Assembly (NCBI RefSeq): GCF_018599195.1
Contig: NZ_JAHFVK010000001.1
Coordinates: 1,364,001 to 1,428,000, forward strand
DNA length: 64,000 nucleotides
Reading direction: 5' to 3'
Source: Croceibacterium selenioxidans
GTDB taxonomy: Bacteria > Pseudomonadota > Alphaproteobacteria > Sphingomonadales > Sphingomonadaceae
Shown: positions 17,407 through 26,007 of the stretch, in pieces
Layout: the number at the start of each line of letters is the position of its first letter
Position numbering within the stretch: position 1 is the first letter of the stretch
The notes under the pieces: generated by a model
What the model was told of the DNA's origin: nothing
The model's input: the letters and a program-made list of their open reading frames with translations, nothing else
Database searches by the model: none
Position numbers and translations under genes: made by a program

Positions 17407-18627
17407 TTGAACTACGATTTTATATTCGACCAAGCCATTCAGCGTCTCCATGCAGAGGGGCGCTATCGCGTTTTCATCGACATCCTGCGCAACAAGGGCG
17501 CTTATCCGGATGCGCGCTGTTTCGCGGGTCATAACGGTCCGAAGCCGATCACGGTCTGGTGTTCAAACGACTACCTCGCGATGGGCCAACACCCCAAAGT
17601 CACCGCGGCGATGGAAGAGGCGTTGCATAATGTCGGCGCGGGCAGCGGCGGCACCCGCAACATCGGCGGCAATACGCACTATCACATTGAGCTTGAGCGC
17701 GAGCTTGCCGACCTCCACGGCAAGGAATCGGCACTGCTGTTCACGAGCGGCTACGTCTCGAACGACGCGACGCTATCCACTCTCGCGAAGCTGCTTCCCG
17801 GCTGCGTGATCTTCTCGGACGAGATGAATCACGCCAGCATGATCGCCGGTATCCGCAATTCGGGCTGCGAGAAGCGCATCTTCCGCCACAACGATGCGGC
17901 GCACCTTGAAGAATTGCTGGCGGCTGAGGACCCGAACGTCCCCAAGCTGATCGCGTTCGAAAGCGTCTATTCGATGGACGGCGACGTCGCCCCGATCCAC
18001 GCGTTCTGCGACCTGGCGGACAAATACAACGCCCTTACCTACATCGACGAAGTCCATGCCGTTGGCATGTACGGCGCGCGGGGTGGCGGCATCTCGGAGC
18101 GCGACGAGGCGGCGCACCGAATCAACATTATCGAAGGTACGCTGGGCAAAGCGTTCGGTGTGATGGGTGGCTACATCGCCGCCGACACCAAGGTGATAGA
18201 TTGCATTCGCAGCTACGCCCCGGGCTTCATCTTCACCACTTCGCTCTCTCCCGTACTCGTTGCCGGCGTCCTCGCGGCGGTGAAGCACCTCAAGGAGAGC
18301 TCTGCGGAACGCGAAGCTCAGCAGGCGGCTGCGGCCACGCTCAAGCGCATGTTCCGCGAAGCCGGCCTGCCGGTGATGGATTCGACCACGCACATCGTCC
18401 CCCTGATGGTAGGCGATCCCGTGCGGGCGAAGAAGATCAGCGACATTCTGCTCGCCGAATACGGCGTCTACGTGCAGCCGATCAATTTCCCGACCGTGCC
18501 GCGCGGCACGGAGCGTCTGCGCTTCACGCCTGGTCCCGCTCACACCGAAGCGATGATGGCGGAGTTGACGTCGGCCCTGGTTGAGATCTGGGATCGTCTG
18601 GAACTTGAGTTCCGCAAGGCGGCTTGA
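17407..18627 (+). CDS. hemA: 5-aminolevulinate synthase
   Basis: A 406-residue PLP enzyme condensing glycine and succinyl-CoA to 5-aminolevulinate, the entry to haem in alphaproteobacteria. Seen: N-terminal [21 protein letters not shown], substrate-pocket [11 protein letters not shown], cofactor Asp/His in [12 protein letters not shown], and the PLP lysine in [14 protein letters not shown]. The TTG start is chosen because the text right after it matches the usual family N-terminus and no ATG is close. Presence of this enzyme supports the alphaproteobacterial assignment. Confidence 0.97.
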   Translation: MNYDFIFDQAIQRLHAEGRYRVFIDILRNKGAYPDARCFAGHNGPKPITVWCSNDYLAMGQHPKVTAAMEEALHNVGAGSGGTRNIGGNTHYHIELERELADLHGKESALLFTSGYVSNDATLSTLAKLLPGCVIFSDEMNHASMIAGIRNSGCEKRIFRHNDAAHLEELLAAEDPNVPKLIAFESVYSMDGDVAPIHAFCDLADKYNALTYIDEVHAVGMYGARGGGISERDEAAHRINIIEGTLGKAFGVMGGYIAADTKVIDCIRSYAPGFIFTTSLSPVLVAGVLAAVKHLKESSAEREAQQAAAATLKRMFREAGLPVMDSTTHIVPLMVGDPVRAKKISDILLAEYGVYVQPINFPTVPRGTERLRFTPGPAHTEAMMAELTSALVEIWDRLELEFRKAA

Positions 18628-18817
18628 GGTCGCGGCAAAAACGCCGACGCATCGTTGATCGTTGCCTGTCGGCCCGGTCGCGCTAACTGTCGCGTCTGCA
18701 TCCGGTTAAAACTCCAGAGAAAACCTGAGTTGATCCGCGTTGCCCAGCGGCGCATCGTCGGCGTCCACATAAGAAGTGAGAGTCTACCAACGGGTCGCCA
18801 ACATCTCGGAGGTTGGC

Positions 18818-19372
18818 ATGAAGACACTTCTTCGCATCTCGACGATCGGACTTTTCCCGCTCGCTCTCGCGGCGTGCAATCAGGCGAGCGAACCGGCACC
18901 GGACGCGACTACAGCAGTGGCCAGCCCGACTGCCCCCACCCTCAAGCTTCCGGTCAGCCTCAACGCGGCGATGGTCAGCATGGTCGACCATTCGGCCGAC
19001 TACATCTTTGCCCTAGGTAACGATGACCTGCCGCGGACCGATCGCGATTGGCTTCTGGTGCGTAACTCGGCTTACGAGATGATGCTCGCAGGAGCGGTGA
19101 CCCAAATCCCGGGCACCGGAGCTTTCGACGAGCAGTGGACCAGCAATTCGGAGTGGCAAACCCTTGCCAAACAGCTGACCGCACACGGAGCAGAGGCGCT
19201 CAAGCTGGCGGAGGCGAGGTCAACCAATGTCGAGCAATGGCAAGCACTCGGCGACCGGCTGGTCCAGACCTGCCTGCAGTGTCACGAGAAGTTCAAACCG
19301 GAAATTCCCAGTGAGGGCATCCTCAAGGGGTCGACCGAGCGGCAGTCGCGTGGGGAAAGCATCTTCCGCTGA
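18818..19372 (+). CDS. Haem-binding lipoprotein with CXXCH motif
   Basis: A 184-residue predicted lipoprotein. Signal peptide with lipobox ALAAC (Cys20), then a Pro/Ala/Thr linker and a helical domain containing the haem attachment motif CLQCH (about 152-156) near the C-terminus. The layout, a four-helix-like body with CXXCH close to the end, resembles class II cytochrome c (cytochrome c-prime type). It is probably tethered to a membrane facing the periplasm; the redox partner is unknown. GGAGG sits six bases before the chosen ATG; a longer frame adds 14 non-signal residues. Confidence 0.8.
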   Translation: MKTLLRISTIGLFPLALAACNQASEPAPDATTAVASPTAPTLKLPVSLNAAMVSMVDHSADYIFALGNDDLPRTDRDWLLVRNSAYEMMLAGAVTQIPGTGAFDEQWTSNSEWQTLAKQLTAHGAEALKLAEARSTNVEQWQALGDRLVQTCLQCHEKFKPEIPSEGILKGSTERQSRGESIFR

Positions 19373-19435
19373 GTCCCCAGCGCCAGCGCGCGCGGCACGG
19401 GACCGCGGCATTGCGCCGCGGCTCCGCTAAGCTCG

Positions 19436-19564
19436 TCAGGACTTGAGAGCGTCTTCGCCGGCCTGGCCGACGGACTGGATATCCCGTCCGGCGCCCTTGA
19501 CGGTGTTGCAGGCGCCCAGCGCCAGGGTGGCGACGACGAGAACGGCGACGGCAGCTTTACGCAT
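19436..19564 (-). CDS. Entericidin-like small lipoprotein (42 aa)
   Basis: A 42-residue protein: signal peptide MRKAAVAVLVVATLALG, lipobox LGAC (Cys19), then NTVKGAGRDIQSVGQAGED. The C-N-T-V-x-G-x-G-x-D pattern is that of entericidin A/B family lipoproteins, which in enterobacteria form an antidote/toxin pair tied to stationary phase. Sphingomonads carry single copies whose role is not settled. Only one copy is seen here. It lies 49 bp from the stop of the downstream decarboxylase on the same strand. Confidence 0.85.
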   Translation of the reverse strand: MRKAAVAVLVVATLALGACNTVKGAGRDIQSVGQAGEDALKS

Positions 19565-19613
19565 TGTGCAGGACTTTCTTGTTCGAATCTTCAAAATGAG
19601 CGCGACGCGATTC

Positions 19614-20804
19614 CTAGCGCAGGCTCACCACATTGTCGCTGGCACGGGGATCCTTGCGCTCGCCTGTATAAAGGCTCGCCATCGGCTCATCCGCAACAAC
19701 GACAGCTTCGGCCACGCCGAATCCATTGAACCGCGTCTTCATCGCCGCACCGTAGGCGCCCAGCATGCCGATCTCGATGAAGTCGCCCGCCTGGATATCG
19801 GCCGGCAGCATGAAGGGTCCCTTCATGTAATCGGCGTCATCGCAAGTCGGTCCGTAGAATGCGAACTCCTCGAGCGGCTGGGTGAGGTCATCCTCCAGCG
19901 CGCGAACGGGGAATCGCCAAGCCACGTGCGCGGCATCGAACAGCGCCCCATAGGCGCCGTCGTTGATGTAGAGCTCGTCGCTGCGGCGCTTTTCAACCTT
20001 GACGATCATCGAGCTGTATTCGGCGCAGAGCGCCCTGCCCGGCTCGGCCCACAGCTCGCCCGAATAGGAGATCGGCAGCGCCTCGAAGTGGCGGTGGATC
20101 AAGGCGAAGTAATCTTCGAGGGGTGGAGGCTCCATGCCCGGGTACGAGCTGGGGAAGCCGCCGCCGACGTCGATGATGTCGACCGTAACCGCCGCCTCGA
20201 CAATCGCGACGCGAACACGCTCCAGCGCCTGAACGTAGGCGAACGGGGTCATCGCCTGGCTGCCCACGTGGAAGCAGATGCCCAGAGCGTCGCAATGTTG
20301 GCGAGTCGCCTGCAATAGCGAGCCGGCGTCTATCAGATCGGTGCCGAACTTCGCTGCGAGAGAGAGCTCCGAATGCTCGGAAGACACACGCAGGCGCACC
20401 AGAAGGTTCAGGTCCTGAGCGCCTTCGGTCGCTTCGACGATCTTGGCGAGCTCGTCGTGCGTGTCGAGGCTGAAGGTGCGAACGCCGTGAACCTTGTAGG
20501 CCTCGGCAATGGCGCTCTTCGTCTTGACCGGGTGCATGAAGCACAGCGTCGCTTCGGGCAGCAGCCCGCGGACGAGTCGCACCTCGGCAATCGAGGCCAC
20601 ATCGAAGTGAGTGATTCCCGAATCCCAAAGGATCTGCAGCAGCTCAGGCGATGGATTCGCCTTCACCGCATACATCGACTTCCCGGGGAAGTTCTCGGCA
20701 AAGAAACGTGCGGCCCGCGCCGCGGCTTGCGGGCGGTTGCAGATCACGGGTTCGTCCGGCGCTAGAGCGCGAACTACAGCCTTGGCGTCAGGATAGATGT
20801 GCAA
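19614..20804 (-). CDS. Type III PLP-dependent decarboxylase, ornithine decarboxylase-like
   Basis: A 396-residue fold-type III PLP decarboxylase, most like eukaryote-type/alphaproteobacterial ornithine decarboxylase making putrescine. Seen: PLP lysine in YAVKANPSPELL (Lys48), phosphate-binding GGGFPSSYPG, AEPGRALCAEYSS, and the active-site cysteine-aspartate in FYGPTCDDADYMKGP (Cys321). The glycine/aspartate context favours ornithine (or ornithine/lysine) over diaminopimelate or arginine. A deoxyhypusine-synthase-like enzyme lies 2 kb away on the same strand, forming a likely polyamine pair. Substrate preference between ornithine and lysine cannot be read. Confidence 0.88.
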   Translation of the reverse strand: MHIYPDAKAVVRALAPDEPVICNRPQAAARAARFFAENFPGKSMYAVKANPSPELLQILWDSGITHFDVASIAEVRLVRGLLPEATLCFMHPVKTKSAIAEAYKVHGVRTFSLDTHDELAKIVEATEGAQDLNLLVRLRVSSEHSELSLAAKFGTDLIDAGSLLQATRQHCDALGICFHVGSQAMTPFAYVQALERVRVAIVEAAVTVDIIDVGGGFPSSYPGMEPPPLEDYFALIHRHFEALPISYSGELWAEPGRALCAEYSSMIVKVEKRRSDELYINDGAYGALFDAAHVAWRFPVRALEDDLTQPLEEFAFYGPTCDDADYMKGPFMLPADIQAGDFIEIGMLGAYGAAMKTRFNGFGVAEAVVVADEPMASLYTGERKDPRASDNVVSLR

Positions 20805-20961
20805 CTCAAGGGACCCCCAACAAAAACGTTCGGTTTAAAAGCTGCCTTGCGGTTGGAAGTCCCCATGGGGCAGCGGAGTGGCGCGCATATATGCGGGGGC
20901 GGCTGAACTGCAAGTTAAAATGTGCCAGCCGCGCGATGAGTGCGATCAGTTGTCCACACCC

Positions 20962-21507
20962 TTAGAAACTTACGGACGGGACCTGATCGACAGTCCCCAG
21001 TTCGCTGGCGTCGAGACGATGGAAATCCGCCTCGCGAAAGCCCAGCGTCCCCGCGAAGAGAATCGCGGGAAACGACTGAATTGCGCTGTTGAAGCGCGAG
21101 ACGGCGGCGTTAAGCGCCCGTCTCGCAGCCGCCAGCTTGTCCTCCACGTCGGCAAGCTCGCTCTGCAAGGCCTGGAAGTTCGCGCTGGCCTTTAGCTCGG
21201 GATAGGCCTCGCCGAGTGCGAGCAGCTTGCCCAGCGTCACGCGCAGCTGCGCCTCGCTGGCCGAGTTTGTACTTTGCGCTGCGCGATTGCGCGCTTCCAC
21301 GACTGCGTCGAGCGTGGCGCGCTCGTGAGTCGCGTAACCTCTCACCGTGTTGACGAGGTTGGGCACCAAATCGTGTCGCTGGCGCAGCTGCGCGTCGATG
21401 TCCGCGACGCCCTGGTTCACGTTCTGCCGAAGGGCGACAAGCCGATTGTAGATGCCGATCACGAAAACCAGCAACACGACGACTACTGCGAGCAGCACCC
21501 ATTCCAT
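20962..21507 (-). CDS. lemA: LemA family protein
   Basis: A 181-residue LemA-family protein: one N-terminal membrane segment (MEWVLLAVVVVLLVFVIGI), then a long helical coiled-coil-like domain with the conserved VNQGVADIDAQLRQRHDLVPNLV. LemA proteins are membrane-anchored with the helical part outside or in the periplasm; their role remains poorly defined. The start has GGGGG eight bases upstream; a longer frame adds 26 residues of unlike text. Divergent from a DUF3137 gene, a pairing I recognise as recurrent. Confidence 0.92.
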   Translation of the reverse strand: MEWVLLAVVVVLLVFVIGIYNRLVALRQNVNQGVADIDAQLRQRHDLVPNLVNTVRGYATHERATLDAVVEARNRAAQSTNSASEAQLRVTLGKLLALGEAYPELKASANFQALQSELADVEDKLAAARRALNAAVSRFNSAIQSFPAILFAGTLGFREADFHRLDASELGTVDQVPSVSF

Positions 21508-21584
21508 CGAGAATTCCCCCCAGCTTCGCCCGCTTGCCCCCGGGCCCCCGAACGTTATCAAAGCGCAACGGGGGGCATCTGGCA

Positions 21585-22526
21585 ATGATCGAACGTCCGA
21601 ACGTGGAAGCCTTGCTGGCGGGACCCCTTGGCCGTTGGCTGGAACTGCAGGTTCAAGTCCGCGCCGAGGCCAAGGCGAAGTCGAATAAGCGGTTCGTCAT
21701 GGCCGGACTTATCGCGGCGGGGCTGGTCTTGGTCGGCTGGACAACCCTTCCCGTCGTCGACGAGATCAAGGCATTCGGCACGCTGGCCATAGCGCTGGTC
21801 GGTGCGGCCTGGGCTTACGCACCTCGCGCCAAGGCGATCGAGGACACGAAGAACGGCATCAACAAGGCGATCGCCGAGTCGCTCGGGCTTTCGTACGAGA
21901 TGGAATTCCAACCGAGCGAAGGTTTCGAACTCGCCAGGCGCTATGCCCTCTTGCCCAGCTATGACCGGTCGAAGTTCGAGGACCTATGGAGCGGCCCTCT
22001 TGGTCAACGCGCCTTCACCCTGCACGAAGCTCACCTCGAGGAGGAACGAGGTAGCGGAAAGAACCGCAGCTACGTCACCGTTTTTCGCGGGGCGATCTTG
22101 ACGATCAGCTTCGGCAGAAGATTTCTCGGAACGACGATCGTCGAGCGGTCGACCAAGCACCGCAAGCTGTTCGGCGGAGCCAGGGACTCAGTTGAGCTCG
22201 ACGGGCTGGAACTTGGCTACGTCGACATGGTCCACCCTGATTTCCAGGATAGCTTCTCGGTCTGGTCGGACGACCAGGTGGAGGCGCGCTACCTGGTCCA
22301 CCCGCGCTACGTCGAACGCCTGCTCGATGTCGAAAAGGCGTTCAGCGGCCGGGACGTCCGCACCCTGTTCAAGGGTGGCGAGCTGGTGATCGTCGTCGAG
22401 AGCGAGAACCTGTTCGAAAGCGGCTCGCTCGACGCGAGCGAGGACCCAGTCAGGGTCACTCGCTGCATCGATCAGTTCATGACGCTCGTCGACCTGTGCG
22501 AGGCCCTGAACGAGCCCGCCAGGTAA
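21585..22526 (+). CDS. DUF3137 family membrane protein
   Basis: A 313-residue protein with two hydrophobic segments (about 38-55 and 62-78) near the N-terminus and a soluble C-terminal domain with ELGYVDMVHPDFQDSFSVWSDDQVEARYLVHP, the region typical of DUF3137. Function unknown; family members are frequently beside lemA, as here, in a head-to-head arrangement sharing a 77-bp promoter gap. The ATG after GGGGGG is chosen over one 17 codons earlier that would run into the gap. It ends 3 bp before the convergent stop of the deoxyhypusine-synthase-like gene. Confidence 0.85.
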   Translation: MIERPNVEALLAGPLGRWLELQVQVRAEAKAKSNKRFVMAGLIAAGLVLVGWTTLPVVDEIKAFGTLAIALVGAAWAYAPRAKAIEDTKNGINKAIAESLGLSYEMEFQPSEGFELARRYALLPSYDRSKFEDLWSGPLGQRAFTLHEAHLEEERGSGKNRSYVTVFRGAILTISFGRRFLGTTIVERSTKHRKLFGGARDSVELDGLELGYVDMVHPDFQDSFSVWSDDQVEARYLVHPRYVERLLDVEKAFSGRDVRTLFKGGELVIVVESENLFESGSLDASEDPVRVTRCIDQFMTLVDLCEALNEPAR

Positions 22527-22529
22527 GCC

Positions 22530-23582
22530 TCAGCCGAACAGCTTGGCCCAGCGGCGCTTCTCACGGTCCTTCCACAATCCGCGATGGTACGCGTCCGAGG
22601 CCAGCAGCGGCATCACCGAACCGGCTTCGGCGAAGACCATCTGTTCGATACCCGTGTTGACCTTGCCCCAGCTTGCAGCCTCCTGCAGCGTCGAGGAAGA
22701 ACAAGCACCGTCGCGTACGTCGGCGACGGTGATCTGCACCGCGTACTTGTGCACCGCAACGTCCTCGTGGCCGAGGATCTCGGCGCAGACGACCGTGTCC
22801 TGGATGAAGTTCTTCGGCACGCCGCCGCCGATCATCAGCAAGCCGGTGGTACCGGCCGCGATCTTGATCTCGGTCAGTTCGCGGAAGTCGGCGATGGAGT
22901 CGATCGTGAGGTAGGGTTTGCCTGCCTTCATCGCATCGACCTGGTGCTTTACGAGGCCAAAGCCCGCCGAGCTGTCGGTGAAGGCGGGGCAGAAGATCGG
23001 CACGTCATGCTCGTAAGCGAGCTTGACCAGGCTGTTCTCCTTCTTGCCATGCTCGACGAGGTACTTGCCCATCTCCCTGATGAAGGCGCGGCTGGAATAG
23101 GCCTTGGGCGCCAGCGTCTCGGCGATCTCGAAGATCGTGTGGTCGACGTTCTGGAGGTCTTCCTCGTCGATGTAGGTGTCGTAGATGCGGTCGATGTAGA
23201 GCGAACGCAGCGTGTCATCGTCGGGAATCTCGAGCGCTTGATAGTGCTTGTGGCCAAGCCCTTCGAAGAAATCCATGTCGACGATTGTGGCGCCGGTGGC
23301 GACGATGCCGTCCACCATGTTGTTGCGCACCAGTTCCGCATATAGATCCATGCAGCCCGCCGCCGAGGTGGAACCGGCAATGACCAGGAACACCGTGCAA
23401 TCCTTGTCGCCCAGCATCTCGTTGTAAATGCGCGTGGCGCGCGCAAGATCTCGGCTGGTAAAGCTCATCTTGCCCATTGCGTCGATCAACGGACGGGAGT
23501 CGAACTTGGTAATGTCGATGTGTTCGACCTCGGTCGAAAGCAGTTCGGCCTTGCGAGTGTCGTTGATCGCGGCGTCGGTCAT
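22530..23582 (-). CDS. Deoxyhypusine-synthase-like enzyme, probable homospermidine synthase
   Basis: A 350-residue enzyme of the deoxyhypusine synthase fold. The catalytic lysine lies in EAASWGKV (Lys307), matching the W-G-K of the eukaryotic enzyme; NAD-site motifs IAGSTSAAG, VATGATIVDMDF and MIGGGVPKNF are present. Bacteria lack eIF5A, so true hypusination is excluded. Bacterial members are known or proposed to transfer the aminobutyl group between polyamines (homospermidine synthesis), which fits the nearby ornithine-type decarboxylase. Start chosen at the ATG with GGAGG seven bases upstream; a 94-codon extension reads as a shadow of the divergent gene. Confidence 0.85.
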   Translation of the reverse strand: MTDAAINDTRKAELLSTEVEHIDITKFDSRPLIDAMGKMSFTSRDLARATRIYNEMLGDKDCTVFLVIAGSTSAAGCMDLYAELVRNNMVDGIVATGATIVDMDFFEGLGHKHYQALEIPDDDTLRSLYIDRIYDTYIDEEDLQNVDHTIFEIAETLAPKAYSSRAFIREMGKYLVEHGKKENSLVKLAYEHDVPIFCPAFTDSSAGFGLVKHQVDAMKAGKPYLTIDSIADFRELTEIKIAAGTTGLLMIGGGVPKNFIQDTVVCAEILGHEDVAVHKYAVQITVADVRDGACSSSTLQEAASWGKVNTGIEQMVFAEAGSVMPLLASDAYHRGLWKDREKRRWAKLFG

Positions 23583-23718
23583 GAAGAGTCCTCCGGTCTT
23601 GTCGGTGAGGCAACGGGTCGCGTCGAACAGCGGTTCCCCGTGAAAAACGGGCCCGTTAGAGGCTGGAGGCTCGCTAGTAAATATGCCACGTGGCTTGGTT
23701 GTGACGGAGACGACCAAC

Positions 23719-24654
23719 ATGCGCACGCCAACCAGAGAGGGCGTGCTTCGCGCTGCCGCGAAAGTCGCGGACATATTACCACAGACGCCGCTGCTTCGGG
23801 CGGAGATTGGCGGCGCACCGGTTTGGGTCAAGGCAGAGTCCCTGCAACCCATCGGCGCGTTCAAGATTCGGGGAGCGTGGCATCGCCTGACCGATCTTTC
23901 AGACGAAGAACGCGCTCAAGGTGTGGTTGGAGTCTCAAGCGGAAACCATGCGCAAGGCGTCGCTTGGGCCGCGCAAAGGCTCGGCATCGCCGCGACGATC
24001 GTCATGCCCAGCGACGCACCATCCGTTAAGCTCGAGCGGACCCGCGCCATGGGTGCTGAGATCGTGCTTTACGATCGTTACGAGCAGGACCGGGACGAAA
24101 TCGCTGAAGCCCTCGTCACGGAGCGCGGCGCGACGCTGGTTCATGCCTACGCCGATCCCTGGGTGATCGAAGGGCAAGGCAGCTGTGCCATCGAGATAAT
24201 GGCGCAGCTAGGAGCCGAACCCACGCGGATCATCACGCCCTGTGGCGGGGGCGGTCTTGCTGCGGGCCTTGCCCTCGCCTGCCCCTCGGCCGAGATCGTA
24301 CCCGTCGAACCAGAAGGCTGGGACGACGTTTGCCGCAGCCTGGAAATCGGCTCGATCCAACGTGTCGATTCGGATGCGCCGCCCACCACATGCGACGCCC
24401 TGCAGACACCCGCGACCAGGCCGATCAATTTCGCGATTCTGAAAGAGCGCTGTCCATTCGGTCTGCGCGTCAGTGAGGCCGAGGTGGCCGAAGCCCAGCG
24501 CTTTGCCTTCGCTCACTTGCGCCTGGTGGTCGAACCCGGTGGAGCGGCCGCCCTTGCCGCCGCCCTGTCCGGAAAAGTCGCGCTCGATGGGCGAACGGCG
24601 ATTATGGTAACCGGCGGCAACGTTGACCCTGCCAAGTTTGCCGAGGTTCTCTGA
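23719..24654 (+). CDS. Threonine/serine dehydratase family PLP enzyme
   Basis: A 311-residue fold-type II PLP enzyme. Seen: PLP lysine in GAFKIRGAW (Lys49), SSGNHAQG (about 77-84), phosphate loop CGGGGLAAG and VTGGNVD at the end. It lacks the C-terminal ACT-like regulatory domain of biosynthetic IlvA, as in catabolic dehydratases or serine racemase-like forms. Likely deaminates threonine or serine to the 2-oxo acid; substrate is not fixed. Two upstream starts (ATG at 23683, GTG at 23701) are possible; this ATG has GGAG nine bases upstream. Divergent from the polyamine enzyme across a short gap. Confidence 0.85.
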   Translation: MRTPTREGVLRAAAKVADILPQTPLLRAEIGGAPVWVKAESLQPIGAFKIRGAWHRLTDLSDEERAQGVVGVSSGNHAQGVAWAAQRLGIAATIVMPSDAPSVKLERTRAMGAEIVLYDRYEQDRDEIAEALVTERGATLVHAYADPWVIEGQGSCAIEIMAQLGAEPTRIITPCGGGGLAAGLALACPSAEIVPVEPEGWDDVCRSLEIGSIQRVDSDAPPTTCDALQTPATRPINFAILKERCPFGLRVSEAEVAEAQRFAFAHLRLVVEPGGAAALAAALSGKVALDGRTAIMVTGGNVDPAKFAEVL

Positions 24655-24749
24655 CGAAAAGCTCGATAGGTATTAGCCCAGGTGCCCGATGATTAACCAA
24701 AGGCATCAAGCTTTCAGGTGAAACGAATCACCTCCGAGATGGGAATTGC

Positions 24750-24789
24750 GCCATTTTGGTCAGACACGACGCTTGTGTGCCAGAATGGC
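24750..24789. promoter_or_regulatory. Spaced inverted repeat GCCATTTTGG / CCAGAATGGC
   Basis: Arms GCCATTTTGG (24750-24759) and CCAGAATGGC (24780-24789) match in 9 of 10 positions as inverted repeats, with a 20-bp spacer that itself holds an AGACAC...TGTGT dyad. Centre-to-centre spacing is about three helical turns, as for a dimer-of-dimers operator. No protein is assigned. Confidence 0.45.
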
Positions 24790-24835
24790 ACCATTAAGTG
24801 TCGCAAATATACAACGAATTAACAAATGTACAACG

Positions 24836-24860
24836 GGGGTAGCGCTCCCTCGGCTACCCC
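24836..24860 (+). promoter_or_regulatory. Hairpin GGGGTAGC / GCTACCCC before regulator
   Basis: A perfect 8-bp inverted repeat with a 9-base loop, followed by TTTAG rather than a T-run. It could be a weak terminator for the dehydratase (about 180 bp upstream), an attenuator, or a protein site. The second arm, read on the minus strand, begins the CTAAAGGGGTAG string that recurs near other promoters of the polysaccharide locus. Confidence 0.45.
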
Positions 24861-25126
24861 TTTAGTATAGTTTGCGCCACAAACCCCTACCGCCTTTCGC
24901 CAAGCATACTCATGGAATGAATGATTTTTTTGCGCCTAGCCAAAAGGGAGCCATTCGACCGTTCTGCACAGGTTTTTTGCGATGCCGCAAATTTCTCGAC
25001 ACCGGGGGCGTCAATAATTTATAAAGACTTCAACGGTTCCGGTCACCCGGCTAGCCGAACGAGAGCAAGAAACGTCTACTGTATTCTGGGTCGCGTACTT
25101 CTTTTTACCGAGAGAAGGTACCCGGT

Positions 25127-25888
25127 ATGCAAGAGCTTAAAAATATCAGCATCTCACTTATTTGTTCGACATCACTTGTGAGCGAAGGTCTCAGAAGGAT
25201 ATTGGACGAACGAGAATTCACCGTTGAGGGATCTTTTAAAAGCAGCCACGCTTTACTTGGTGATGGGGGAGAAATACTCTTTGCCACCAAGTCAGAACTT
25301 ATCCTTCTTGATGTAAGCGCCGCCACGGAGTTGCGCGACGAAGTCGTCGCACTACGCAAGGCTTTTCCGAAGTCCAGATTGGTGTTGCTCAGCGACACTT
25401 TCGAGCTCGACAGCATGATCGAAGCTGTCCGGGCCGGGGCGGACGGTTACATCTTGAAAGAGATCGCCTGTGAGTGCCTGCTGGAATCGCTCAAACTCGT
25501 TGCCATGGGAGAAAAGGTTCTCCCCGGCCAACTGATCGAGCATCTGCCCCACGGCAGCATGATAGCCAACAGCCACAACAAAGTTGAAGCAGACTTGGCC
25601 TCACTGCTCTCCGAACGAGAGATTGAGACGCTGCGCTGCCTGATCATGGGTTACCCGAACAAGGTGATCGCTTATCGGCTCGATATCAGCGAGGCGACGG
25701 TGAAGGTCCACGTCAAGGCGATCCTGCGGAAGCTCATGGTCCAGAACCGGACCCAGGCGGCGATCTGGGCGGTCAATCATGGCCTGGACGCTAATGCGGT
25801 CTGCGCGACGATTGCTGCGGCGCCGAGCTCTGCCCGGCGCGCCGTTGAGGTGGCTAAGTCCGACAGCCTGATTGCCATTGCTTCCTGA
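25127..25888 (+). CDS. NarL/FixJ-type response regulator with atypical receiver
   Basis: A 253-residue two-domain regulator. Residues 8-125 form a receiver domain with the phospho-acceptor position in LILLDVSA (Asp62), Ser89 and the switch lysine in GYILKE (Lys111). The acidic pair after strand 1, normally D/E-D, is replaced by C-S-T (13-15), so magnesium-dependent phosphorylation is doubtful. A LuxR-type HTH spans about 157-215 (LSEREIETLRCL, ISEATVKVHVKAILRKL). No sensor kinase is adjacent. As first gene of the polysaccharide locus, after a long structured leader, it is the obvious candidate local regulator. That role is inference. Confidence 0.88.
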   Translation: MQELKNISISLICSTSLVSEGLRRILDEREFTVEGSFKSSHALLGDGGEILFATKSELILLDVSAATELRDEVVALRKAFPKSRLVLLSDTFELDSMIEAVRAGADGYILKEIACECLLESLKLVAMGEKVLPGQLIEHLPHGSMIANSHNKVEADLASLLSEREIETLRCLIMGYPNKVIAYRLDISEATVKVHVKAILRKLMVQNRTQAAIWAVNHGLDANAVCATIAAAPSSARRAVEVAKSDSLIAIAS

Positions 25889-26007
25889 AGCAGGGCGCCC
25901 AGCCCCCCAGGATCGTGCCAGTCTCCAGCCCCGGTGGCGCAAACGAATTGAACGGCTGAACGCAGACGTTAGTCTTTCTCGTTTGCCGCTACCGGGACCT
26001 GGAAAGC

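Larger units (their letters stand above)
24655..25126. other. 472-bp structured leader upstream of the LuxR regulator
   Basis: No convincing gene on either strand. Base composition is noticeably more AT-rich than the flanks. It contains a 10-bp imperfect inverted repeat around 24750-24789, a GC-rich hairpin at 24836-24860, and AT-rich stretches near 24804-24830 and 25010-25030 that may hold promoters. The length and structure suggest a multi-input promoter or a structured 5' leader for the regulator that heads the polysaccharide locus. Confidence 0.6.

Noticed and set aside
22530-23582. True deoxyhypusine synthase
   Set aside because: Bacteria have no eIF5A substrate; a polyamine transferase is the better reading.
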